The notes beneath the pieces were generated by a model. That model worked only from the letters and a program-made list of their open reading frames with translations. It had not been told where the DNA came from and ran no database searches. From NCBI GenBank assembly GCA_903921405.1, contig CAIXPV010000067.1, positions 1 to 12,676 on the forward strand: a stretch of 12,676 bases of DNA. The letters run 5' to 3'. A program made the position numbers and the translations under genes. Every line of letters starts with the position of its first letter. Position 1 is the stretch's first letter. Below, piece after piece: positions 6,915 through 12,676 of the stretch. The DNA is from an uncultured Actinomycetes bacterium. Its GTDB lineage: Bacteria; Actinomycetota; Actinomycetes; Nanopelagicales; Nanopelagicaceae.

Positions 6915-7066
6915 TTGATCTCTCTTTTCATGTAAGCAACCAGTTGTTCGCCGGTACCTGGCGCTGGAATTACTTGTACGAGTTCCCAACCATCGGAGCC
7001 CCATGTATCAAGAATCTGCTTAGTTGCATGCGAAAGTAGTGGAACTGTTGCATATTCAAATTTCAT
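6911..7066 (-). CDS. DUF4177 domain small protein
   Basis: A 51-residue ORF, ATG 7066 to TGA 6911, starting MKFEYATVPLLSHATKQIL and continuing with DTWGSDGWELVQV and EQLVAYMKRE. This FEYATVPL...WGxDGWELVxV pattern is that of the small actinobacterial DUF4177 proteins encoded next to RidA-like genes. Function is unknown. It is soluble-looking, with no signal peptide or membrane segment. Both ends interlock with neighbours by 4 nt: its ATG overlaps the yqeY stop and its TGA overlaps the ridA ATG. It is short enough to be missed by gene calls with a 60-residue cut-off. Close coupling with ridA suggests a shared job, but that is inference. Confidence 0.88.
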   Translation of the reverse strand: MKFEYATVPLLSHATKQILDTWGSDGWELVQVIPAPGTGEQLVAYMKREIK

Positions 7067-7515
7067 TTATTTAACGCTTCCTTCACTAGGGTTGAAACTA
7101 CAGAACCATCAGCCTTGCCCGCTATTAACGGTTTAATCGCACCCATAACTTTGCCCATATCACTGGGACCTGCTGCACCCGTTGATGCGATCGCATTGGC
7201 AATCATTGTCTTAATATCATCGGCAGTTAACTGTGCTGGTAGGTACTTGGCAATTACTTCACCCTCTGCCTTTTCAAGTGCGGCCTTATCGGCGCGACCT
7301 GCAGCATCAAAGGCCTCTGACGCTTCGCGGCGCTTCTTGGCTTCACGTGAAAGTACTGTAATGACCTCATCATCACTTAATACTCGTGCCTCTTTGCCAG
7401 AGACTTCTTCATTAGTGATTGCACTTAGAACCATTCGAATAGTTCCTGAGACAACTTCATTTCTGCCTCGAATAGCTTCGGTTAGGTCTAAACGTAACTG
7501 CTCTTTAATACTCAT
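7063..7515 (-). CDS. GatB/YqeY domain protein
   Basis: 150 residues, the full length of the stand-alone YqeY family, which resembles the C-terminal tRNA-binding tail of GatB, the amidotransferase subunit. The stand-alone protein's precise role is unsettled. Seen: N-terminal MSIKEQLRLDLTEAIR helix, the SGTIRMVLSAITNEEVSG stretch (24-41), a charged helix REAKKRREASEAFDAAGR (about 57-74), the LPAQLTADDI linker near 92-101, and the C-terminal SDMGKVMGAIKPLI with GKADGSVVSTLV, characteristic of the family. The ATG overlaps the asd stop and the TGA overlaps the DUF4177 start, each by 4 nt. The plus-strand 135-codon ORF over the same region is a shadow. No specific link to aspartate metabolism is known to me. 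Confidence 0.93.
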   Translation of the reverse strand: MSIKEQLRLDLTEAIRGRNEVVSGTIRMVLSAITNEEVSGKEARVLSDDEVITVLSREAKKRREASEAFDAAGRADKAALEKAEGEVIAKYLPAQLTADDIKTMIANAIASTGAAGPSDMGKVMGAIKPLIAGKADGSVVSTLVKEALNK

Positions 7516-8579
7516 GATGTGAACTCTACTGCCAGAAGTTCAGCGATCTGGGCAGTATTTAACGCGGCTCCTTTGCGTAGGTTGTCTCCACACAGGAACA
7601 AATCTAGAGATTTTTTATCATCGAGTGATTGCCGGACCCGACCCACCCAGGTTGGATCAGTGCCAACTACATCATTAGGTGTTGGAAACTGCATTTTCTC
7701 TGGATTATCGTAAAGAGTGACACCGGCGGCCTTTTCAAGAACTTTTTGTGCCGCCTTACGGGTAACTTCCTTTTTAAATGTTGCATGAACTGCCAACGAA
7801 TGTGTGGTCAAAACCGGAACGCGAACACACGTTGCCGAAACCTTTAACTTTGGCATTCCAAGAATCTTGCGAGACTCGTTGCGGACCTTGAGTTCTTCAG
7901 ATGAGTAACCATCTTCTTTAAGTGAACCTGCCCACGGCACAACATTGAGAACAAGGGGTGCTGGGAACGGCCCAGAGTCTTTGATGAGTTTGCGAACATC
8001 TCCAGTTGCCTCGCCTGCTTGTGTTCCAGCAACCAATGAAATCTGCTCGCGTAGAGAATCGATGCCTGGTTGACCTGCTCCAGATGCTGCTTGGTAAGAA
8101 GCGACAACGAGCTCTTTTAATTCGAACTTCTTATTGAGGGCACCTATTGCAACAATCATCGAAAGTGTCGTGCAGTTAGGATTCGAAATAATTCCCTTAG
8201 GGCGCTTCTTAGCTTCTTTTGGATTTACTTCAGGCACCACTAATGGAACTTTTGGATCCATTCGAAAGGCTCCAGAGTTATCTACGACAACTGCGCCACG
8301 CTCTACTGCAATCGGTGCCCATTGGGCAGAAATCTCATCGGGCACATCAAACATAGCAACATCAATGCCATCAAATGCCTCTGGTGACAGCGCGACAACT
8401 GTTAGCTCTTCTCCGCGGCACATTAACTTTTTTCCTGCGCTGCGCGCTGAAGCGATGAGGCGAATTTCTCCCCACACATCTTTGCGTTCAGATAAAATAC
8501 TGAGCATCACGGTTCCAACTGCACCCGTTGCACCGACCACAGCAAGTGATGGCTTCTTAGAGTTTTTCTTCTTTGTCAT
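7512..8579 (-). CDS. asd: Aspartate-semialdehyde dehydrogenase
   Basis: Reduces aspartyl phosphate to aspartate semialdehyde with NADPH, the branch point for lysine/diaminopimelate, threonine, methionine and isoleucine. 355 residues, usual length. An N-terminal Rossmann fold has VVGATGAVG (14-22), ISNPNCTT (131-138) holds the nucleophile Cys136, SYQAASGAGQPG (161-172) follows with the conserved Gln163, and CVRVPVLTTHS (251-261) holds the catalytic His260. The N-terminus is preceded by a Lys-rich MTKKKNSKK extension. The ATG overlaps the lysC stop as ATGA, giving the classic lysC-asd pair under translational coupling, and its stop overlaps the yqeY start in the same way. Identity is secure from motifs and context. 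Confidence 0.97.
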   Translation of the reverse strand: MTKKKNSKKPSLAVVGATGAVGTVMLSILSERKDVWGEIRLIASARSAGKKLMCRGEELTVVALSPEAFDGIDVAMFDVPDEISAQWAPIAVERGAVVVDNSGAFRMDPKVPLVVPEVNPKEAKKRPKGIISNPNCTTLSMIVAIGALNKKFELKELVVASYQAASGAGQPGIDSLREQISLVAGTQAGEATGDVRKLIKDSGPFPAPLVLNVVPWAGSLKEDGYSSEELKVRNESRKILGMPKLKVSATCVRVPVLTTHSLAVHATFKKEVTRKAAQKVLEKAAGVTLYDNPEKMQFPTPNDVVGTDPTWVGRVRQSLDDKKSLDLFLCGDNLRKGAALNTAQIAELLAVEFTS

Positions 8580-9097
8580 CGACCAGTTCCTCCATATACA
8601 ACTGCCTCATTGTGGTCGGCATCGAGCTCAAAAGCAGTGTGGGCCGCTCTTGCTCCACGCTCTAAATCAGATTCCCTGCAGATCACTGAGATGCGAATTT
8701 CAGAGGTTGAGATCATCTCAATATTGATTCCCGCTTCAGATAGGGCACCGAAGAAAGTTGCAGTCACACCTGGGTGCGAGCGCATTCCTGCTCCAACTAA
8801 TGAAAGCTTTCCAATTTGATCATCGTATTGAATCGAGGCAAAGCCAACTTCACCTTGAAGCTTTTGCAAGATTGCTGTTGCATCGGCGCCTTCAGCTTTT
8901 GGCAAAGTAAATGAAATATCGGTTAAACCAGTTGCTGCAGCGGAAACATTTTGAACAATCATGTCGATATTAATATCGGCATCTGCGATCGATTGAAAGA
9001 TACGCGCGGCAACACCGGTGCGATCAGGTACGCCGACGATAGTTATCTTTGCCTCGCTCTTGTCGTGTGCGATTCCCGAGATGACTGCTTGTTCCAT
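8576..9097 (-). CDS. lysC: Aspartokinase beta subunit from internal start
   Basis: Actinobacterial aspartokinases are alpha2beta2, the beta chain being translated from an in-frame start inside lysC. Here ATG 9097 (codon 251) opens MEQAVISGIAHDKSEAK, aligning with the known beta-start region of Corynebacterium LysC. AGAAGGAG (9110-9103) sits 5 nt before it, a far better ribosome site than the one for the full-length protein. The product would be 173 residues containing only the two regulatory ACT domains. The position and ribosome site are seen in the sequence; translation here is inferred from the family. Confidence 0.8.
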   Translation of the reverse strand: MEQAVISGIAHDKSEAKITIVGVPDRTGVAARIFQSIADADINIDMIVQNVSAAATGLTDISFTLPKAEGADATAILQKLQGEVGFASIQYDDQIGKLSLVGAGMRSHPGVTATFFGALSEAGINIEMISTSEIRISVICRESDLERGARAAHTAFELDADHNEAVVYGGTGR

Positions 9098-9847
9098 AGC
9101 TGCTCCTTCTGGGTGATCTTTAACCACCCAAGTTCCTTCGTTGGTATTAAAAGATGAACGTACGTGAATTGGTAAGTCGTAGCGTCGGGCATATTCAACG
9201 CAACGCAGGTGCAGAACTTTCGCACCACTTGCTGCAAGCTCTAACATTTCATCATATGTAACGCTTTTTAATTTGCGCGCAGTTGGTACGACTCGAGGAT
9301 CGGCGCTAAAAACTCCATCAACATCGGTGTAGATTTCGCAGACATCGGCTTCAAGTGCTGCTGCCAAAGCAACTGCAGTTGTATCGCTTCCACCGCGTCC
9401 CAGAGTTGTAACATCTTTTGTATCTTGAGAAATTCCCTGAAAACCTGCAACGATTGCAATCGCGCCCTCTTTTAACGCCTCTTGAATACGACCCGGTGTT
9501 ACGTCAATGATTCGTGCGCGTCCGTGAGCCGATGTAGTAATTACTCCGGCTTGGCTGCCTGTAAAGGATCGCGCTTCATGTCCTAAATTTGTAATTGCCA
9601 TTGCCAGCAACGCCATTGAAATTCGCTCGCCGGCAGTTAGCAACATATCTAGTTCGCGCCCTGATGGAATCGGCGTGATTTGTTTAGCTAAATCAATGAG
9701 CTCGTCGGTCGTATCTCCCATGGCCGAAACCACCACAACGACCTGATTTCCATCGCGCTTTGCGGCCACGATTCGATTTGCTACACGCTTCATTCCCGCG
9801 GCATCGGCTACTGATGAGCCGCCGTACTTCTGAACAATTAGTCCCAT
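8576..9847 (-). CDS. lysC: Aspartokinase, alpha subunit (full length)
   Basis: Phosphorylates aspartate, the committed step to the aspartate amino-acid family. 423 residues, matching corynebacterial/mycobacterial LysC. The N-terminal amino-acid kinase domain (1 to about 245) begins with VQKYGGSSVAD, has the GRGGSDTTAVALAAAL block near 150-165 and the TDVDGVFSADPR nucleotide-binding segment. Two C-terminal ACT domains start near AKITIVGVPDRTG and GKLSLVGAGMRSH; in relatives these bind lysine and threonine for concerted feedback inhibition. The ATG at 9847 has no clear Shine-Dalgarno. A hairpin (AATGG/CCATT, 9853-9866) sits 5 nt before it. An internal beta-subunit start is listed separately. 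It heads the five-gene 4-nt-overlap chain. Feedback behaviour is inferred from the family. Confidence 0.97.
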   Translation of the reverse strand: MGLIVQKYGGSSVADAAGMKRVANRIVAAKRDGNQVVVVVSAMGDTTDELIDLAKQITPIPSGRELDMLLTAGERISMALLAMAITNLGHEARSFTGSQAGVITTSAHGRARIIDVTPGRIQEALKEGAIAIVAGFQGISQDTKDVTTLGRGGSDTTAVALAAALEADVCEIYTDVDGVFSADPRVVPTARKLKSVTYDEMLELAASGAKVLHLRCVEYARRYDLPIHVRSSFNTNEGTWVVKDHPEGAAMEQAVISGIAHDKSEAKITIVGVPDRTGVAARIFQSIADADINIDMIVQNVSAAATGLTDISFTLPKAEGADATAILQKLQGEVGFASIQYDDQIGKLSLVGAGMRSHPGVTATFFGALSEAGINIEMISTSEIRISVICRESDLERGARAAHTAFELDADHNEAVVYGGTGR

Positions 9848-9937
9848 GTATCAATGGTGGCCCATTATTGGCGGTGGTGCTAACCGATTTTCCGAATTTC
9901 TTACTATATGAGACGGCTTACGTGTCACATACTGGGA
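9848..9937 (-). promoter_or_regulatory. Candidate lysC promoter and leader
   Basis: The 90-bp gap between recR and lysC has a minus-strand TATAGT (9908-9903), a good TANNNT -10 box, with a GTGACA-like segment upstream that is a few bases too close or too weak as -35. A 5-bp hairpin with a 4-nt loop (AATGG/CCATT, 9853-9866) lies just before the start codon. No terminator follows recR, so read-through from dnaX-recR is possible. The leader is too short for a lysine riboswitch. Confidence 0.4.
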
Positions 9938-10540
9938 TTAAACGTTGCGGCGACCCTCAAAGGCTCGTCCGAGCGTCACTTCATCGGCGTACTCCAAATC
10001 GCCACCCACTGGCAGACCGGATGCAAGACGCGAGACCTTTATATCCAAAGGCTTAATCATGCGAGCTAAGTATGTGGCCGTAGCCTCGCCCTCAAGGTTT
10101 GGATCCGTCGCCAAGATAACTTCCACAATTTCCGGATCGCTCAAACGTGCCATTAACTCACGGATACGCAACTGCTCTGGGCCAATTCCATCGATCGGTG
10201 AAATCGCGCCACCTAGCACGTGATACTTGCCGCGAAATTCGCGTGTGCGCTCAATCGCAATAACATCTTTGCTCTCTTCAACAACGCAGATTGACGTGTT
10301 CTCACGACGTGGATCGCGACAGATTCGACACTCATCTTCTTCAGAAACATTTCCACATGTAGTACAAAACTTAACTCGCTCTTTAACTGTGCGAATTGAA
10401 TCTACGAGTGCAGCTGCGATCTCGGGTTCGGCCTGCAAAATATGAAAGGCAATACGTTGAGCAGATTTTGGTCCAATACCCGGCAAGCGACCCAAGGCAT
10501 CAATTAAATCTTGAATCGCGCCTTCATACATTCCTGACAT
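9938..10540 (-). CDS. recR: Recombination mediator protein RecR
   Basis: Acts with RecO (and RecF) to load RecA on gapped single-stranded DNA. 200 residues, standard length. A helix-hairpin-helix LPGIGPKSAQRIAFH (19-33) is followed by the C4 zinc finger Cys59-X2-Cys62...Cys71-X2-Cys74, then a Toprim domain starting near ICVVEESKD (84-92) with GGAISPIDGIGP (110-121) and ATDPN...GEATA later. ATG 10540 lies 3 nt after the dnaX stop. The upstream GAGAAG within the end of dnaX is a modest ribosome site, so coupling to dnaX is likely. The usual ybaB/ebfC gene between dnaX and recR is absent here. Confidence 0.97.
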   Translation of the reverse strand: MSGMYEGAIQDLIDALGRLPGIGPKSAQRIAFHILQAEPEIAAALVDSIRTVKERVKFCTTCGNVSEEDECRICRDPRRENTSICVVEESKDVIAIERTREFRGKYHVLGGAISPIDGIGPEQLRIRELMARLSDPEIVEVILATDPNLEGEATATYLARMIKPLDIKVSRLASGLPVGGDLEYADEVTLGRAFEGRRNV

Positions 10541-10543
10541 CTA

Positions 10544-12244
10544 TTAGTTCTTCTCAATCACTTTAGCGCCAAGCTCTTGAGCAAGGAGTGCTGCACCTGA
10601 CAATAAAGTTTTATCAGTTGGCGCCTCTGACGTTCTAGTCTCGCGAGCTGCAGGAGTATTAGTATCGATCGAAGGATCTACTACACACTCGATACGACGA
10701 TCAATGCCAACGACATCTATAAAGGCCTTGCGTAGAATCTCATCGGATTCAGATCGCACGAAAGAATCGCGCGCACCAGCATTTACAATCCCAATTGTGA
10801 TTGCTGTGTCATCTACGGCTAATACTTGCGCCGATGCACTGAGCAACGACCATGTAAGTCTGCGGCGCTTCTTAACATCTTCAATGACATCGGGCCATGC
10901 GCGGCGTAGCGCTGCAACATCAAATGCTCCGTGCGAATGTGTTGCAGAAGAGATCTTCGCAGCAGGTTCTGCTTCCTCAACTTTGGAGTGAGCGACTTCA
11001 GAGGTCGCATGAGTGGAGCCTGTACTTTCTTTTGGCTCCACGGTGCGAGCCTCTGAAGAGCGAACGGCCGTCATCGGGGCCAAGTTCTCTGCGCGCTCTA
11101 ACCGTTCGATGCGCGACAACATTCCTGACTCACTGGAATCACCAATAGGCAGAAGAATTCGGCCACAAATGAGCTCCAACATCAGACGTGGGGCAGTTGC
11201 CCCGCGCATCTGGGTAAGGCCCTCGGCGGCAATATCGGCGGCCCGAGAAAGATTGGCGCTACCGATTCGGGCAGCTTGATTGCGCATGCGCTCCATCTGG
11301 TCATCGGGCATATCGCGCAAGATTGAGTTAACCGTTGAATCCTTCAGCGCATCAACGATCATCAAATCGCGAATTCGTTCCAACATGTCGCCAGTGAATC
11401 TACGCGGATCATGACCTGATTCGATCACACGATCGATTGTCTTAAACAATGTTGCACCGTCGTGAGCGGCAATCGCATCGATTGCATCATCTAATAACGC
11501 ACCGTCAGTGAAACCTAATAATTGAATTGCGATGTCATAACTAACACCGTCACTGCCAGCACCGGCAAGTAGTTGACCAAGTACAGATAAAGCATCGCGC
11601 ACTGAACCACCCGATGCGCGTACAACTAATGGAATAACACCCTTAGCGACGCTGACGCCTTCTAAGTTACAAATCTTTTCAAGGTGGGCCGCAAGTATTC
11701 CTGGTGGAACTAAACGAAATGGATAATGGTGAGTACGTGAACGAATAGTTGCGATTAATTTATCTGGTTCAGTTGTAGCAAAGATAAAGATAACGTGGGG
11801 AGGCGGCTCTTCAACAACTTTCAATAACGCGTTAGCCGCACCTGGTCCAAGTTGGTGGGCTTCATCGATAATATAAATTTTGTAGCGGCCCTGTACTGGT
11901 GCAAAGAAAGCTTTGTCGCGAAGATCGCGTGCATCATCTACTAATCCATGTGTGGCAGCATCGAGTTCAATAACATCTAATGACCCCGGACCATTCGCCA
12001 CTAAGTCTTTACACGATTGGCATTCACCGCATGGATCTGGAGTTGGACCTTTTTCGCAGTTCAGCGAGCGCGCCATAATTCGCGCACTTGATGTTTTGCC
12101 GCAACCGCGTGGACCTGAAAATAGATATGCATGGTGTGTGCGGTCGCCAGTTAATGCATTCGATAGAGGAACGGTGACATGTTCTTGACCAATTACGTCG
12201 GCAAATACAGAGGGGCGATACTTACGATATAAAGCTAAAGACAT
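10544..12244 (-). CDS. dnaX: DNA polymerase III subunit gamma/tau
   Basis: Clamp-loader ATPase that opens and loads the beta clamp. 566 residues. The AAA+ core has Walker A GPRGCGKT (44-51), a zinc module Cys63-X8-Cys72-X2-Cys75-X2-Cys78, Walker B/DEAH (127-130), the sensor segment ATTEPDKL (156-163) and SRT (169-171) where many bacteria have SRC. Domain III follows to about 365, then a low-complexity Ser/Glu/Ala linker (about 370-430) and a C-terminal tau-like domain beginning near FDVAALRRAWPDV. GAGGAG lies 7 nt before ATG 12244, a strong start. I saw no A/T-rich slippery heptamer for a gamma frameshift. It follows the SRP RNA on the same strand and leads into recR. Confidence 0.96.
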   Translation of the reverse strand: MSLALYRKYRPSVFADVIGQEHVTVPLSNALTGDRTHHAYLFSGPRGCGKTSSARIMARSLNCEKGPTPDPCGECQSCKDLVANGPGSLDVIELDAATHGLVDDARDLRDKAFFAPVQGRYKIYIIDEAHQLGPGAANALLKVVEEPPPHVIFIFATTEPDKLIATIRSRTHHYPFRLVPPGILAAHLEKICNLEGVSVAKGVIPLVVRASGGSVRDALSVLGQLLAGAGSDGVSYDIAIQLLGFTDGALLDDAIDAIAAHDGATLFKTIDRVIESGHDPRRFTGDMLERIRDLMIVDALKDSTVNSILRDMPDDQMERMRNQAARIGSANLSRAADIAAEGLTQMRGATAPRLMLELICGRILLPIGDSSESGMLSRIERLERAENLAPMTAVRSSEARTVEPKESTGSTHATSEVAHSKVEEAEPAAKISSATHSHGAFDVAALRRAWPDVIEDVKKRRRLTWSLLSASAQVLAVDDTAITIGIVNAGARDSFVRSESDEILRKAFIDVVGIDRRIECVVDPSIDTNTPAARETRTSEAPTDKTLLSGAALLAQELGAKVIEKN

Positions 12245-12288
12245 CGCCGTACTCCTCTACTGACCCGCTCGAATTAAACCGTGAAAAG

Positions 12289-12376
12289 GACCCCTCGTAC
12301 ACCCGCCAGAGCGGACCTACCCTTGCTGCATTCCTGCCCTGGGGGAGTTCGGTACGGTAACGCCGTACGAGGGATC
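12289..12376 (-). ncRNA. ffs: Small (4.5S-type) signal recognition particle RNA
   Basis: On the minus strand a perfect 12-bp terminal stem (GATCCCTCGTAC with GTACGAGGGGTC, one G-U pair) encloses the conserved apical region CCCCCAGGGCAGGAATGCAGC followed by AAGGGTAGG. The GGAA tetraloop is closed by GCA/TGC and the AGCAAGGG side forms the Ffh-binding internal loop. About 88 nt. A TTTTC run follows the 3' end, and TATGAT lies 7 nt upstream of the 5' end. Its place just upstream of dnaX is common in Actinomycetota. Exact ends are inferred from the stem. Confidence 0.93.
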
Positions 12377-12383
12377 TGGCGTA

Positions 12384-12389
12384 ATCATA
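12384..12389 (-). promoter_or_regulatory. -10 box of the SRP RNA gene
   Basis: Minus-strand TATGAT, five of six matches to TATAAT, ends 7 nt before the predicted RNA 5' end at 12376. The -35 region is weak. It lies in the 44-bp gap shared with the divergent tRNA-Ser gene. Confidence 0.6.
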
Positions 12390-12403
12390 GTTAAGACCAC
12401 CGA

Positions 12404-12409
12404 TAGAGT
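12404..12409 (+). promoter_or_regulatory. Candidate -10 box of tRNA-Ser
   Basis: TAGAGT fits TANNNT and would start transcription only a few bases before the mature tRNA at 12421. No good -35 is seen (GTAATC at the right distance). It is divergent from the SRP RNA promoter 15 bp away. Confidence 0.3.
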
Positions 12410-12420
12410 TTGCCCCCTCA

Positions 12421-12505
12421 GGAGGATTCGCATAGCGGCCGAGTGCGCACGCTTGGAAAGCGTGTAAAGGGCAACCTTTCGAGGGTTCAAATCCCTCATC
12501 CTCCG
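12421..12505 (+). tRNA. tRNA-Ser (anticodon GGA)
   Basis: 85 nt, class II tRNA. The acceptor stem GGAGGAT (12421-12427) pairs perfectly with ATCCTCC (12498-12504), with discriminator G at 12505. The anticodon stem CACGC/GCGTG encloses loop TTGGAAA with GGA at 12455-12457, decoding UCC and UCU. A long variable arm (AAAGG-GCAA-CCTTT) is diagnostic of serine. The T arm is GAGGG-TTCAAAT-CCCTC. CCA is not encoded and must be added afterwards. Confidence 0.97.
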
Positions 12506-12676
12506 CTCTTAGAGCTTCGGCTGAATCACTTATTTAACTATTCGGTGGTTTGGCTGGAACCAGTATCAAGTTTTGATATCACAAGCTCGGACATCCTCCG
12601 TCAGTTCAACTCAGTTCGTATATATCAAGGTAGTAGCAGTCAAAAGAGAAAAATCACTCATTTGGATGATTTTCCG
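12506..12676. other. Non-coding flank downstream of tRNA-Ser
   Basis: No gene seen in these 171 bp. It contains two adjacent small dyads, TGGTT/AACCA (12546-12562) and TATCAA/TTGATA (12564-12578). A 7-nt direct repeat TCAGTTC occurs twice with 10-bp period (12601-12617), immediately before TATATA (12619-12624). AAAATCA/TGATTTT (12650-12673) is a near-perfect stem. No clear tRNA terminator is visible. It may be the promoter region of a gene beyond the right edge. Confidence 0.4.

Noticed and set aside
6915..7004. N-terminal extension of ridA to 7004
   Set aside because: The extra 30 residues are the DUF4177 coding region in another frame; ATG 6914 has the ATGA overlap and aligns with the family start.
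8134..8727. 197-codon plus-strand ORF opposite asd and lysC, and the 135-codon ORF at 7115-7522
   Set aside because: Both are fully antisense to well-identified genes, with Ser/Ala/Thr-rich composition expected of reverse-complement codons and no family motif.
9848..9937. Lysine riboswitch or T-box upstream of lysC
   Set aside because: The leader is far too short (under about 60 nt from the candidate -10) and only a 5-bp hairpin is visible.
10544..11300. Programmed frameshift producing a short gamma form of DnaX
   Set aside because: I found no A-rich slippery heptamer with a downstream stem in the coding strand of the linker region.
12497..12600. Possible phage/island attachment site: CATCCTCCG at the tRNA-Ser 3' end recurs at 12592-12600
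   Set aside because: Nine nucleotides is short for an att repeat, the distance is only 95 bp, and no integrase or foreign gene lies between.

Overview
The window looks like chromosomal core sequence of a streamlined, moderate-to-low GC actinobacterium. Evidence for the phylum is the gene content and order (nth divergent from crp, a RidA gene paired with a ~50-residue DUF4177 protein, tRNA-Ser/SRP RNA/dnaX/recR, lysC-asd), an aspartokinase with an internal beta-subunit start, and TANNNT-type -10 boxes right before start codons. Tiny intergenic gaps, serial 4-nt overlaps and AT-leaning codon use suggest a reduced freshwater lineage such as Nanopelagicales (acI); that placement is inference. No mobile element, CRISPR array, phage gene or classic defence system is visible.

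Layout. 1-2131 (minus): purA, cut by the left edge, preceded by fba (class II aldolase). 2132-2503: a gap holding a minus-strand terminator, an unannotated 35-residue hydrophobic, cationic small ORF with a perfect Shine-Dalgarno and its own -10 box, and the acs promoter. 2504-4459 (plus): acetyl-CoA synthetase. 4456-5675 (minus): nth followed by a TlpA-like thioredoxin lipoprotein, convergent with acs. 5694-6377 (plus): Crp-family regulator, divergent from nth across only 18 bp. 6447-9847 (minus): lysC, asd, yqeY-like, DUF4177 and ridA, every junction being a 4-nt ATGA overlap. 9938-12376 (minus): SRP RNA, dnaX and recR. 12421-12505 (plus): tRNA-Ser(GGA). 12506-12676: non-coding as far as I can see.

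Function. The genes cover purine synthesis (purA), glycolysis/gluconeogenesis (fba), acetate activation (acs), base-excision repair (nth), extracytoplasmic redox chemistry (TlpA-like), cyclic-nucleotide-type global regulation (crp), the first two diverging steps of the aspartate amino-acid family (lysC, asd), imine/enamine detoxification (ridA), DNA polymerase III clamp loading (dnaX), recombinational repair (recR), protein targeting (SRP RNA) and serine decoding.

The least ordinary items are the 35-residue small ORF upstream of fba, the interlocked and probably leaderless nth/crp promoters, the internal lysC start with an ideal ribosome site, and the lack of a ybaB/ebfC gene between dnaX and recR. 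I see no convincing new multi-gene system here.
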